From Sphingomonas ginsenosidimutans (GTDB lineage Bacteria > Pseudomonadota > Alphaproteobacteria > Sphingomonadales > Sphingomonadaceae), in contig NZ_NWVD01000003.1 of assembly GCF_002374835.1 (NCBI RefSeq), positions 1 through 64,000 of the forward strand: 64,000 bases of DNA, read 5' to 3'. This document shows, piece by piece, positions 8,471 through 16,906 of the stretch. A model generated the notes under the pieces. It worked only from the letters and a program-made list of their open reading frames with translations, made no database searches and was not told where the DNA came from. The first letter of the stretch is position 1, and every line of letters starts with the position of its first letter. Both the position numbers and the translations under genes were made by a program.

Positions 8471-10399
8471 ATGATCCGATCGCTCGCCGCCGCCGCCGCG
8501 CTGCTGTCCACCGCCGCGCTCGCCCACCCGCTCGCCGCGCAGGTGCCCGCGGGCAATTCCGCGCCGCAGCCGGTGCCGTTCGTCGATACGATCCCCGCGC
8601 CGCGCGACACCCCCTTCCCCGGCACGATCCGGCTGGCGGTGGACGCCACCGACACGCAGCGCGGCATCCTGCGCGTGAAGGAGACGATCCCGGTGCCTGA
8701 GGCCGGGCATATGGTGCTGCTGTTCCCCAAATGGCTGCCCGGTGCGCATTCGCCGCGCGGCGAGATCGAGAAGCTGGCCGGGCTGGTCGTCACCGCGAAC
8801 GGCAAGCGGCTGGACTGGACGCGCGACCCGGTCGACGTCTTCGCCTTCCACATCGACGTGCCGGCGGGCGCGAAGGCGATCGAGGCGAATTTCCAGTTCC
8901 TGTCCGCGACGAAGAGCGACCAGGGGCGCATCGCGGTGACGCCGACGATGATTTCGCTTCAGCCCAATTCGGTCAGCCTGTATCCGGCGGGGTACTTCAC
9001 CCGCCAGATCCCGATCCAGATGACGGTCACCTGGCCGCAGGGATGGACCGCGGCGGGCGCGATCCCCGCGAAGGTGGCGGGCGCGACCTCCACCTACGAC
9101 ACCACCAATTACGAGATCCTGGTCGATTCGCCGATCCTGGCGGGCAAGTACGGGAAGGTCTGGCCGCTGACCGACCGGGTCAACCTGAACGTCTTCGCCG
9201 ACACCCCCGACGAACTGGCCGCCACCCCCGAACAGATCGCCGCGCACCGCCGGCTGGTGGAACAGGCGGTCAAGACGTTCGGCGCGCAGCATTACGACCG
9301 CTACGAATTCCTGCTGTCGATCACCGACCGGCTGGGCGGGATCGGGCTTGAGCACCACCGGTCGAGCGAGAATGGCGTGACGCCCGGCTATTTCACCAAG
9401 TGGAACGACGGGCCCGGCCGCCGCAACCTGCTGCCGCACGAATTCACGCACAGCTGGGACGGCAAGTTCCGCCGCGGCGCGGACCTGTGGACCCCTGATT
9501 TCCGCACCCCGATGCGCGATTCGCTGCTGTGGGTGTACGAAGGGCAGACGCAATTCTGGGGCTATGTGCTCCAGGCGCGCTCCGGCCTCGTCTCGAAACA
9601 GGACACGCTGGACCAGCTGGCGGCGATCGCGGCCACCTATGACAGCCAGCCCGCGCGCGCGTGGCGCGACCTGATCGATACCACCAACGATCCGGTCATC
9701 TCCGCCCGCCGGCCGAAGGGGTGGACCAGCTGGCAGCGCAGCGAGGATTATTACAACGAAGGGCTGCTGGTGTGGCTGGACGTCGATTCGCTGCTGCGCG
9801 AGAAATCGGGCGGGACGAAGTCGATCGACGATTTCGCGCGCGCCTTCTTCGGGGTGCGCGACGGCGACTGGGGCGAGCTGACCTATACGTTCGACGATGT
9901 CGCCGCGACGCTGAACGCGATCGTGCCGTGGGACTGGGCGGTGTTCCTGAAGCAGCGGCTGACCGAACATGCCAAGGGCGCGCCGCTCGACGGCTTCACC
10001 CGCAACGGCTACCGGCTGGTCTATACCGACACGCCGACGCCGTCGTCGAAGGCGGCGGAGGCCGCCGCGAAGAACACCAACCTGACCTGGTCGGGCGGGC
10101 TGATCGCCAATGCGACGGGCGAGCTGACGTCGGTGACATGGGACAGCCCGGCGTTCGCCGCGGGGATGACGGTGGCGGACCAGATCGTCGCGATCGACGG
10201 CGATGCTTGGTCGGCGGACCGGCTGAAGGCCGCGATCACCGCCGCGAAGGGCACGAAGGAGCCGATCCAGCTGACCGTAAAGCGTGGTGATTCCTATCGT
10301 TCGGTCGCGCTCGACTATCACGGGGGCTTGCGCTACCCGCGGCTCGAGAAGACCGGCACCGGGGACAGCGGACTCGACCGGCTTCTGGCGGCTCGCTGA
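8471..10399 (+). CDS. M61 family metallopeptidase (glycyl aminopeptidase type), secreted
   Basis: 642 residues with an N-terminal signal peptide (cleavage likely after ALAHPLAAQ). The zinc site HEFTH is at residues 323-327, followed by W and by the glutamate-bearing LLWVYEGQTQFWG, as in M61 peptidases. A PDZ domain occupies roughly 530-620 near the C-terminus. Likely acts in the periplasm, releasing N-terminal residues such as Gly or Ala from peptides. It is 41 bp upstream of ppa on the same strand, but the functions are unrelated. Confidence 0.9.
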   Translation: MIRSLAAAAALLSTAALAHPLAAQVPAGNSAPQPVPFVDTIPAPRDTPFPGTIRLAVDATDTQRGILRVKETIPVPEAGHMVLLFPKWLPGAHSPRGEIEKLAGLVVTANGKRLDWTRDPVDVFAFHIDVPAGAKAIEANFQFLSATKSDQGRIAVTPTMISLQPNSVSLYPAGYFTRQIPIQMTVTWPQGWTAAGAIPAKVAGATSTYDTTNYEILVDSPILAGKYGKVWPLTDRVNLNVFADTPDELAATPEQIAAHRRLVEQAVKTFGAQHYDRYEFLLSITDRLGGIGLEHHRSSENGVTPGYFTKWNDGPGRRNLLPHEFTHSWDGKFRRGADLWTPDFRTPMRDSLLWVYEGQTQFWGYVLQARSGLVSKQDTLDQLAAIAATYDSQPARAWRDLIDTTNDPVISARRPKGWTSWQRSEDYYNEGLLVWLDVDSLLREKSGGTKSIDDFARAFFGVRDGDWGELTYTFDDVAATLNAIVPWDWAVFLKQRLTEHAKGAPLDGFTRNGYRLVYTDTPTPSSKAAEAAAKNTNLTWSGGLIANATGELTSVTWDSPAFAAGMTVADQIVAIDGDAWSADRLKAAITAAKGTKEPIQLTVKRGDSYRSVALDYHGGLRYPRLEKTGTGDSGLDRLLAAR

Positions 10400-10440
10400 A
10401 CAGCGAGCGGCCCGACAAGACGCCTCTATAGGGGAAGAGA

Positions 10441-11016
10441 ATGCGTATCGATCTGATTCCCGTGGGCAAGAGCCCGCCGGACGACCTGAACGTGGTGATC
10501 GAGGTTCCGACCGGCGGCGAGCCGGTGAAGTATGAATTCGACAAAGCATCCGGCGCGCTGTTCGTCGACCGGATCCTGCACACGCCGATGCGCTATCCGG
10601 CGAACTACGGCTTCGTGCCGCACACGCTGTCGCCCGACGGCGACCCGCTCGACGCGCTGGTCGTCGCGCGATCGCCGTTCATCCCCGGCTGCGTCGTGCG
10701 CGCGCGCCCGATCGCGGTGCTGAACCTGGAGGACGAGGCCGGCGGCGACGAGAAGCTGGTCTGCGTGCCGGTCGATTCGACCTTCCCCTATTACGCCAAT
10801 GTCGGCGAGAAGGACGACCTGCCGGAAATCGTGTTCCAGCAGATCGAGCATTTCTTCACCCACTACAAGGACCTGGAGAAGAAGAAGTGGGTGCGCATCG
10901 GCACCTGGGGCGGCCGCGAGGAAGCGCGCCGCATCACGCTGGAAGCGATCGACCGTTACGAAGCCGCCAAGGCCGAGGGCAAGGAACCGCACGAACACGA
11001 CGTGCCGGGACGCTGA
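10441..11016 (+). CDS. ppa: Inorganic pyrophosphatase
   Basis: 191 residues, family I soluble pyrophosphatase. Hydrolyses PPi to two phosphates, pulling biosynthetic reactions forward. The metal-binding signature D-x-D-P-x-D is at residues 66-71 (DGDPLD), and KYEFDKASG, RYPANYGFVP and KKWVRIGTW are all family blocks. A strong intrinsic terminator follows 24 bp after the stop. Confidence 0.97.
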   Translation: MRIDLIPVGKSPPDDLNVVIEVPTGGEPVKYEFDKASGALFVDRILHTPMRYPANYGFVPHTLSPDGDPLDALVVARSPFIPGCVVRARPIAVLNLEDEAGGDEKLVCVPVDSTFPYYANVGEKDDLPEIVFQQIEHFFTHYKDLEKKKWVRIGTWGGREEARRITLEAIDRYEAAKAEGKEPHEHDVPGR

Positions 11017-11040
11017 GCGAAACCCGGATCACCGGATCGG

Positions 11041-11077
11041 GGGCGGCGCGACACCGGTCGCGCCGCCCTTTTCCTTT
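11041..11077 (+). terminator. Rho-independent terminator of ppa
   Basis: A perfect 12-bp stem (11041-11052 with 11057-11068) closes on the 4-nt loop ACCG and is followed directly by TTTTCCTTT. This is the clearest intrinsic terminator in the window. Confidence 0.92.
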
Positions 11078-11103
11078 GGATCTGCGTCGCCGCTACATCC
11101 TCT

Positions 11104-11202
11104 CCGTCATGCCGGGCCTGTTCCGGCATCCACCGTGCCGCGCGCGCCACAAGGGTTTCATCGTGCGGAACGGTGGCCCCCGGAACACGTCCGGGGTGAC
11201 GG
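11104..11202. repeat. REP-like palindromic element
   Basis: About 99 bp bounded by CCGTCA (11104-11109) and TGACGG (11197-11202). Inside are two imperfect palindromes: ATGCCGG (11109-11115) with CCGGCAT (11123-11129), and CCCCGGA (11178-11184) with TCCGGGG (11190-11196). The paired-hairpin layout between convergent gene ends is that of bacterial REP/BIME elements. Copy number elsewhere cannot be seen, but 54643-54726 starts with nearly the same CCGTCATSCC. Confidence 0.6.
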
Positions 11203-11233
11203 GTGGAAGACGGGTGCCGCGATCGCCCCGCCC

Positions 11234-11554
11234 TCAATGCCCCGCGGTCAGTTTCAGCCCCGCGATGCACGCCACCGCGCCGACGATCAGCAGCAGCCGC
11301 ACCGGCGTCGCCGCCTCTCCGTAGAAGATGATCCCGACCAGCACGGTGCCCAGCGCGCCGATCCCGGTCCACACGGCATAGGCGGTGCCCATCGGGATCG
11401 ACCGCGCCGCCCATTCCAGCAGCAGCATCGACAACAGCACCGACGCCAGGAAGCCGGCGGTCCAGCCGATATGGCGGAACCCGTCGGCGTTGCGCAGGCA
11501 GGTGGTGAACCCCACTTCGAACAGCCCGCCCGCCACCAGCCACACCCATGCCAT
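11234..11554 (-). CDS. SMR family transporter (SugE/Gdx-like)
   Basis: 106 residues and four transmembrane helices, the standard small multidrug resistance size. The essential membrane glutamate is Glu13 (GGLFEVGF). Sequence around it and in helix 2-3 resembles the SugE/Gdx (guanidinium exporter) side of the family more than EmrE, but substrate is not certain. Start at 11554 is fixed by the TGATG overlap with the upstream GNAT gene, making a coupled EamA-GNAT-SMR operon. Confidence 0.85.
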   Translation of the reverse strand: MAWVWLVAGGLFEVGFTTCLRNADGFRHIGWTAGFLASVLLSMLLLEWAARSIPMGTAYAVWTGIGALGTVLVGIIFYGEAATPVRLLLIVGAVACIAGLKLTAGH

Positions 11555-12069
11555 CACTCGCGTCCCTGCCCCGTGCCGGCGCCCGCCAGCGCGTGCAGCG
11601 CCGCGCCGTCGACGCGCTGCACCGTCCATTCGTCCTGCGCCACCGCGCCCTTCGCGCGATAGAATTCGATCGCGGGCAGGTTCCAGTCGAGCACCCACCA
11701 TTCGAACCGCGCATAGTCGCGCGCCACCGCGATCCGCGCGAGATGCGCGAGCAGCGCGGCCCCCGCCCCCGATCCGCGCGCGGCAGGGGTGACGTACAGG
11801 TCGTCCAGCCACATGCCGCGCCGCCCGGTCCAGGTGGAAAAGGTGGTGTAGAAGATCGCGAAGCCGATCGGCGCGCCGTCGCGCTCGGCGATCACCGCCT
11901 CGGCCGCCGGGGTCGGGCCGAACAGCGCGGCGTGCAGCATCGGCACGGTCGCCTGCACCGCATCCGGCTCCCGCTCGAACGCAGCCAGCGCGCGGACGAA
12001 ATCGAGGATCGCCGGCACGTCGGCGGGGGTGGCGGGGCGGATCGCGGGCGGATCTGCGGGCGCGGTCAT
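11554..12069 (-). CDS. GNAT family N-acetyltransferase
   Basis: 171 residues covering one GNAT fold. Blocks visible are IRPATPADVPAILDFVRALA at the N-terminus, the beta-4 segment MWLDDLYVTPAARGSGAGAALL (acetyl-CoA pyrophosphate loop, here RGSGAG), and FYRAKGA near the end. Resembles diamine/spermidine N-acetyltransferase-like members; substrate unknown. It overlaps the EamA stop by four bases (ATGA) and the next gene by one base. Start chosen from that coupling. Confidence 0.88.
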   Translation of the reverse strand: MTAPADPPAIRPATPADVPAILDFVRALAAFEREPDAVQATVPMLHAALFGPTPAAEAVIAERDGAPIGFAIFYTTFSTWTGRRGMWLDDLYVTPAARGSGAGAALLAHLARIAVARDYARFEWWVLDWNLPAIEFYRAKGAVAQDEWTVQRVDGAALHALAGAGTGQGRE

Positions 12070-12974
12070 GTCATCGGCTCCATTGTTTCGGCGGCGATGT
12101 CGCTGCGCCGCGCGCCGTACAGGCAGGCGCCGACGATGATCGCCGCGCCCAGCAGCGTGGCGGTCGCCACCCGTTCCCCGAACACCAGCCAGCCAAGTCC
12201 CGCGGCATAGACGAACGACGTATATTCGGTCGTCGCCAGATACCCCGTCTCGCCATGCGCATAGGCCCAGGCGAGCAGGAACAGCGATGCGGTGGCCAGC
12301 GCCGCAGCGACCAGGATCTTCGGCCATTCGCCGGCGGCGGGCAGGTGCGCCAGCCACGGCGCGGCGAGCAGCAGGATCAGCGTGACGATCGCCGACTGGA
12401 CGAACGCGATCTCCCCCGGGCGGGCGACCTGGCTCTGCAACCGCGCGACGATCAGGTTGAAGGCGTAGAGCACTGCCGAGGCCAGGATCGCAATCGCCCC
12501 CGCCAGCGCATCCGGCGCCGCGGCGCCGCGCGACTGGCCCGCCAGGATCACGCCGACCCCGGCCAGCGCCGCCAGCGAGGCGACGATCACGCGCCGCCCG
12601 ACCCGTTCCTTCAGCAACGCCGCGCCCAGCACCAGCGCCAGCAGCGGCGCGATATAGGCGAGCGAGATCGCCTGCGCCATCGGCACCCGCGCCAGCCCCC
12701 AGAAGAACAGCAGCGCCATCGCGGTCGTCAGCGCGCCGCGCGCGACATGCAGCCGGAGCGCCCGCGCAGTCGGCCAGCCCCCACCGCCCGCGCCCCATGC
12801 CACCGCGCCGAACAGCGACCCGGCGCCCATCCGCCACAGCAGCGCGTTATAGACGCCGATCGCCAGCGTCAGCGATTTCATGAAGGCGTCCATCACCGAA
12901 AACAGCCCGATCCCCGCCGCCGCCACCGCGAAGGCGAACGCAGGCGACAGATGGCGGGAAGAACGGCGGGTCAT
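12066..12974 (-). CDS. EamA/DMT family transporter
   Basis: 302 residues, ten predicted helices in two EamA repeats (about 15-140 and 155-290). Typical DMT segments are RVPMAQAISLAYIAPLLALVLGAALLKER in the first half and YTSFVYAAGLGWLVFGERV in the second. Likely exports a metabolite. First gene of the EamA-GNAT-SMR operon; the arrangement could suit uptake, acetylation and export of amine compounds, but this is only inference. Confidence 0.88.
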   Translation of the reverse strand: MTRRSSRHLSPAFAFAVAAAGIGLFSVMDAFMKSLTLAIGVYNALLWRMGAGSLFGAVAWGAGGGGWPTARALRLHVARGALTTAMALLFFWGLARVPMAQAISLAYIAPLLALVLGAALLKERVGRRVIVASLAALAGVGVILAGQSRGAAAPDALAGAIAILASAVLYAFNLIVARLQSQVARPGEIAFVQSAIVTLILLLAAPWLAHLPAAGEWPKILVAAALATASLFLLAWAYAHGETGYLATTEYTSFVYAAGLGWLVFGERVATATLLGAAIIVGACLYGARRSDIAAETMEPMT

Positions 12975-13038
12975 GGCGCGGCGGTATCACGTCGGCTAGG
13001 CCGCGACGACAGGAACCGGCAAGGAAAAGGCGCCCGCG

Positions 13039-13482
13039 ATGCTCCGTCCGCTCATCATGCTGCTGCTGGCCGCGGCGGCGACCCCGCCCGACGCCGCGGG
13101 CCGAACCGAGGTGATCGACCGCGCGGCGCTGGCGCGGCTGCGCGGCAACGAGGGCGTGTCGCTGCAGTGGATCGACTGGGACGGTACGCACCGCGGCTTG
13201 CTGCACGTCCGGCAGCCGGGCGCGCTGGTGCATATCGACGGGGAACAGCGCGCCGCCGGGCAGCCGGGGGTGCTGACGATCGACGGCGACGTGCTGCGCA
13301 TCGCGGCGCGCGAGTTCACCTTCCGCGGGCGGATCGTCATCACCGACACCCCCGACGTCGGCCGCCAGTGCGTCCGCGACGGCACCTTCACCTTCCGCAT
13401 CACCGGCACGCGCCGCTACTGGCGGTTGCAGCAGATGGAGGCGTGCGACGGCCTGACCGATTACGTCGACATCTATTTCTGA
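13039..13482 (+). CDS. Hypothetical exported protein
   Basis: 147 residues with a short N-terminal signal peptide (hydrophobic to about residue 15) and no membrane span after it. The mature part is predicted mostly beta-strand; the only two cysteines (QCVRDG and EACDG) sit about 25 residues apart and could form a disulfide in the periplasm. No family recognised. Divergent from the EamA transporter with 64 bp between starts. Confidence 0.65.
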   Translation: MLRPLIMLLLAAAATPPDAAGRTEVIDRAALARLRGNEGVSLQWIDWDGTHRGLLHVRQPGALVHIDGEQRAAGQPGVLTIDGDVLRIAAREFTFRGRIVITDTPDVGRQCVRDGTFTFRITGTRRYWRLQQMEACDGLTDYVDIYF

Positions 13483-13492
13483 GGCGCGCCGC

Positions 13493-13675
13493 TCAGCGGA
13501 TCAGGCGGATCTCCAGCCCGACGTCCAGCGCCGCCCAGGCGTGATCGGCGGTCAGCACCTCGGTGAGGTTCACCGTCGACAACAGCAGCGGCCCGGTTTC
13601 CTGCGACAATCGCTCGCCACCCGGCTCGCCCAGCAGGAACGCAAGCACGACCGACGAATCGACGACCAGCGTCAC
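13493..13675 (-). CDS. Internally deleted VapC-family PIN toxin remnant
   Basis: Only 60 residues. The first 40 match the start of a PIN-domain ribonuclease (VVDSSVVLAFLLGEPG, then STVNLTEVL), and the last 20 match the very end of the same family (VLTADHAWAALDVGLEIRLIR style). About 65-70 central residues, which carry other catalytic acids, are missing without breaking the frame. The junction falls at a shared Val-Leu. It overlaps the antitoxin by four bases (ATGA). The product is very probably inactive as a nuclease. Confidence 0.75.
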   Translation of the reverse strand: MTLVVDSSVVLAFLLGEPGGERLSQETGPLLLSTVNLTEVLTADHAWAALDVGLEIRLIR

Positions 13676-13902
13676 TCCCCCCAGTCCTGCCGCCGTTCGC
13701 GCAGGAACCGGTCGACGCTATATCCCTTCATCGCATCGCGCAGCCGTGAGAGCGCGGCGGCGGGATCGTCGCGGTGCAGGACAAGATGCTCGCCATCGCG
13801 TTCCAGCACCACCGAATCGCCGTCCCTGATCCCCAGTTCGCGGCGCAGCGCGGCGGGGATGACGATCTTGCCGCCGGCGATCACCTTCGCATGATAGGTC
13901 AT
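13672..13902 (-). CDS. AbrB/MazE-type antitoxin
   Basis: 76 residues. The N-terminal half is a swapped-hairpin AbrB DNA-binding domain (KVIAGGKIVIPAALRRELGIRDGD), the C-terminal half a toxin-binding tail ending FLRERRQDWGE. The ATG at 13902 is preferred because GGAGG lies 7 nt upstream; an upstream start would add MSRPGGRD. It forms a two-gene operon with the deleted PIN toxin, so it may now be an orphan regulator. Confidence 0.85.
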   Translation of the reverse strand: MTYHAKVIAGGKIVIPAALRRELGIRDGDSVVLERDGEHLVLHRDDPAAALSRLRDAMKGYSVDRFLRERRQDWGE

Positions 13903-13938
13903 GTCACGCCCTCCAGGACGCGACATATGCGACAGGTC

Positions 13939-15072
13939 CTACTCGGCGGCCAGTACCGGCGCGGCCTTGGCCGCGTCCGCCGCCTCGATCTCGGCGGCCT
14001 TGGCCTCGACCAGCCTGACGATATGCTCGATCATGTCGGCGTCCTGGACGTGATGGTCGGTGACGCCCGACAGATAGACCATGTGCTTGCCGTTGCCGCC
14101 GCCGGTGATGCCGATGTCGGTCTCGCGCGCCTCGCCCGGGCCGTTGACGACGCAGCCGAGCACCGACAGGCTCATCGGGGTGCGGATGTGCTGGAGCCGT
14201 TCCTCCAGCGCCTGCACGGTGCGGATCACGTCGAAGCCCTGGCGCGCGCAGCTCGGGCAGCTGACGACGCGCACGCCGCGGTTGCGGATGCCCAGCGCCT
14301 TCAGGATCTCGAACCCGACGCGCACCTCGTCCTCCGGCTCGGCCGACAGGCTGACGCGGATCGTGTCGCCGATCCCGAACCACAGCAGCGATCCGATGCC
14401 GATCGCGCTCTTCACCGTTCCGCCGACGAAGCCGCCCGCCTCGGTGATGCCCAGGTGCAGCGGGCAGTCGACCGCTGCCGCCAGCTGCTGGTACGCGGCG
14501 ACCGCCAGGAAATGGTCGGACGCCTTCACCGCGACCTTGTATTCGTGGAAATCATGGTCCTGCAGCAGCTTGATATGATCGAGCGCGCTTTCGACCAGTG
14601 CGTCCGGGCACGGCTCGCCATATTTTTCCAGCAGGTGCCGTTCCAGCGACCCGCCGTTGACGCCGATGCGGATCGCGCAGCCATTGGCCTTGGCCGCGCG
14701 CACCACCTCCGCCACGCGCTCCGACGAGCCGATGTTGCCCGGGTTGATGCGCAGGCACGCCGCGCCCGCGTCCGCCGCCTCCAGCGCGCGCTTGTAGTGG
14801 AAATGGATGTCGGCGACGATCGGCACCTTCGCCGCGCGCACGATCTGGCCCAGCGCCGCGGTGCTTTCGACATCGGGGCAGCTGACGCGGATGATGTCGA
14901 CGCCCGCCTCCTCGCAGCGGCGGATCTGGTCGATCGTCGCGGCGGCATCCTCGGTCAGGGTATTCGTCATCGTCTGGACGGTGACGGGCGCGTCGCCGCC
15001 GACGGGGACGTTGCCGACCATGATCTGGCGGCTCGCGCGGCGCTGGATATCGCGCCAGGGACGGACGGACAT
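13939..15072 (-). CDS. ispG: Flavodoxin/ferredoxin-dependent (E)-4-hydroxy-3-methylbut-2-enyl-diphosphate synthase
   Basis: 377 residues. Catalyses the penultimate step of the MEP isoprenoid pathway (MEcPP to HMBPP) with a 4Fe-4S cluster. Cluster cysteines are visible in [12 protein letters not shown] and [11 protein letters not shown]. The TIM-barrel N-terminus contains [16 protein letters not shown], and RINPGNIG is conserved. The protein ends shortly after the reductase domain, the usual length for Gram-negative IspG. Isoprenoids feed carotenoids and ubiquinone. Confidence 0.96.
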   Translation of the reverse strand: MSVRPWRDIQRRASRQIMVGNVPVGGDAPVTVQTMTNTLTEDAAATIDQIRRCEEAGVDIIRVSCPDVESTAALGQIVRAAKVPIVADIHFHYKRALEAADAGAACLRINPGNIGSSERVAEVVRAAKANGCAIRIGVNGGSLERHLLEKYGEPCPDALVESALDHIKLLQDHDFHEYKVAVKASDHFLAVAAYQQLAAAVDCPLHLGITEAGGFVGGTVKSAIGIGSLLWFGIGDTIRVSLSAEPEDEVRVGFEILKALGIRNRGVRVVSCPSCARQGFDVIRTVQALEERLQHIRTPMSLSVLGCVVNGPGEARETDIGITGGGNGKHMVYLSGVTDHHVQDADMIEHIVRLVEAKAAEIEAADAAKAAPVLAAE

Positions 15073-15141
15073 GAAGGCTTCCTATCGGTTCGCGGGCGAT
15101 ATAGCGATCCGCGCAGCAAAACGGAAATGGGGAGAGGGATG

Positions 15142-15663
15142 ATGACGCTGTCGCTGTACGAGGCACTGGTCCCGTCGATGCTGCAGACGCTGGGCGCGGT
15201 CGACGGCCTGCTGACCAAGGCGGAGGCATATGCCGCCGAACACGGGCTGGCGCCGTCCGAGCTGATCGACGCGCGGCTGGCGCCCGACATGGCGCCGCTG
15301 GGCTATCAGGTGAAGGCGTGCCGCGAACATTCGCTCGCCGCGATCGCGGGCGTGCGCGACGGGCATTTCACCCCCAGCCGCGCGCCGTGGCCGACCGATT
15401 TCGCGGGCCTGCACGCGCTGCTGGCGGAGGCGACCGGCGCGCTGACCGCGCTGGACGCCGCCGAAATGGACGCGCTGGCCGCCGCGCCGGTCGATTTCGT
15501 GATGGGCGAGATGCGGCTGCCGTTCACCGGCACGACGTTCCTGCTGTCCTTCTCGCAGCCCAACTTCTATTTCCACGCCACCACCGCCTATGCGATCCTG
15601 CGGATGAAGGGATTGCCGCTGGGCAAGACCGATTTCCTCGGCCGGCTGCGCCTCGGGCGTTGA
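15142..15663 (+). CDS. DUF1993 family protein
   Basis: 173 residues, soluble and largely helical. DUF1993 markers are LYEALVPSMLQTL at the N-terminus, HFTPSRAPWPTDFAGL in the middle, and FLLSFSQPNFYFHATTAYAILR at the C-terminus. The family is DinB-like in fold, without established function. Two ATG codons are adjacent (15139 and 15142); the second is chosen for a 7-nt gap to GGGGAG. Divergent from ispG. Confidence 0.85.
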   Translation: MTLSLYEALVPSMLQTLGAVDGLLTKAEAYAAEHGLAPSELIDARLAPDMAPLGYQVKACREHSLAAIAGVRDGHFTPSRAPWPTDFAGLHALLAEATGALTALDAAEMDALAAAPVDFVMGEMRLPFTGTTFLLSFSQPNFYFHATTAYAILRMKGLPLGKTDFLGRLRLGR

Positions 15664-15721
15664 TAGGAAGGCGCGCCAAGGGGTTAGCGTCGCGCCGCCG
15701 AAGCTGTTAGGGGCGCGCGCG

Positions 15722-16888
15722 ATGCAGCGGCACTACGGCCTCGACTGGCTTCGCATCGGGGCGTTCGCGATCCTGATCCTCTACCACGTGGGCATGGTGT
15801 TCGTGCCATGGGACTTCCACGTGAAGCTGCCGGGCGCCTGGTGGGTGGCGGTGCCGATGATGGCGTCGAACCCGTGGCGGCTGGCGCTGCTGTTCGTCGT
15901 ATCGGGCTATGCCAGTCGCGCGCTGTTCCTGCGCAACAAGGTGCCGTGGCGGTTCGCGCGCCAGCGCAGCCTGCGGCTGCTGGTGCCGCTGGCGTTCGGG
16001 GTGGCGGTGATCGTGCCGGTGCAGCCGTGGGTCGAACTGACCAGCCGCTACGGCTACGCCCACGGCTTCTGGCATTTCTGGCTGCACGACTATTTCCGCT
16101 TCGGCGCGCTGGGCCCGCTGGTGCTGCCGACGTGGAACCATCTGTGGTTCGTCGGCTATCTGTGGGTCTATACGCTGGTGCTGGCCGCGCTGGTCGCGAT
16201 CGTGCCGGCGCGCGGGCGGCGGGCGGCGCAGCGCGGCTTTGCCTGGATCATGCGCGGCCCGGCGCTGCTGCTGCTGCCGATCGGGTGGATGGTGCTGGTC
16301 AATTTCGTCCTGTTCCCCGGCGGGCGCGAAACGCATGCGCTGACGGACGACTGGGTGGCGCACGCGACCTATTTCCCCGCCTTCCTGTTCGGTTTTGCGC
16401 TGGCGTGTGCGCCCGCGACGCTGGCCGGGTTCGTGCGGCGGTGGCGCGAATCGGCGGGGATCGCGATCCTGGCCTATCTTCTGGTCGCGGCGATCGAGAT
16501 CCGCTGGCCGGGCAACACCATGCCCGCGCCATGGGGCACGGCCTTCTCCGTCGCGCGCGCGGTGGAAGGATGGGCGGCGGTCGCCGCGCTGATCGGCTAT
16601 GCCGACGGACACTGGAACCGCGACCATCGCTGGCGCCCGATGCTGACCGAGGCGGTGTTCCCCTTCTACATCGTCCACCAGTCGGTGATCGTGGTGGTCG
16701 CCTTCTGGCTGCGCGCCACCGGCTGGCCGGTGTGGCTGGACGCGATCGTGCTGGTCGCCGCGACGGTGGCGGGGTGCTGGGCCTTCTACCTGATCGGCCG
16801 CGCGATCGGGCCGTTGCGCCCGCTGATCGGGCTGCGCCGCCACGCTTCGCGCCGGAGCGGCGTCGATCCACGCCCGGCGATCGCGTGA
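15722..16888 (+). CDS. Acyltransferase family membrane protein
   Basis: 388 residues with about ten helices, of the acyltransferase-3 (OafA/OpgC-like) superfamily. The first helix begins YGLDWLRIGAFAILILYHVGM, with the conserved arginine and histidine of the family. A loop with WHFWLHDYF and a helix LWFVGYLWVY follow. Likely acylates a cell-envelope glycan; substrate unknown. Its 3' end is 18 bp from the convergent motB stop. Confidence 0.85.
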   Translation: MQRHYGLDWLRIGAFAILILYHVGMVFVPWDFHVKLPGAWWVAVPMMASNPWRLALLFVVSGYASRALFLRNKVPWRFARQRSLRLLVPLAFGVAVIVPVQPWVELTSRYGYAHGFWHFWLHDYFRFGALGPLVLPTWNHLWFVGYLWVYTLVLAALVAIVPARGRRAAQRGFAWIMRGPALLLLPIGWMVLVNFVLFPGGRETHALTDDWVAHATYFPAFLFGFALACAPATLAGFVRRWRESAGIAILAYLLVAAIEIRWPGNTMPAPWGTAFSVARAVEGWAAVAALIGYADGHWNRDHRWRPMLTEAVFPFYIVHQSVIVVVAFWLRATGWPVWLDAIVLVAATVAGCWAFYLIGRAIGPLRPLIGLRRHASRRSGVDPRPAIA

Positions 16889-16906
16889 ACGTTACTGGCC
16901 GAAACG

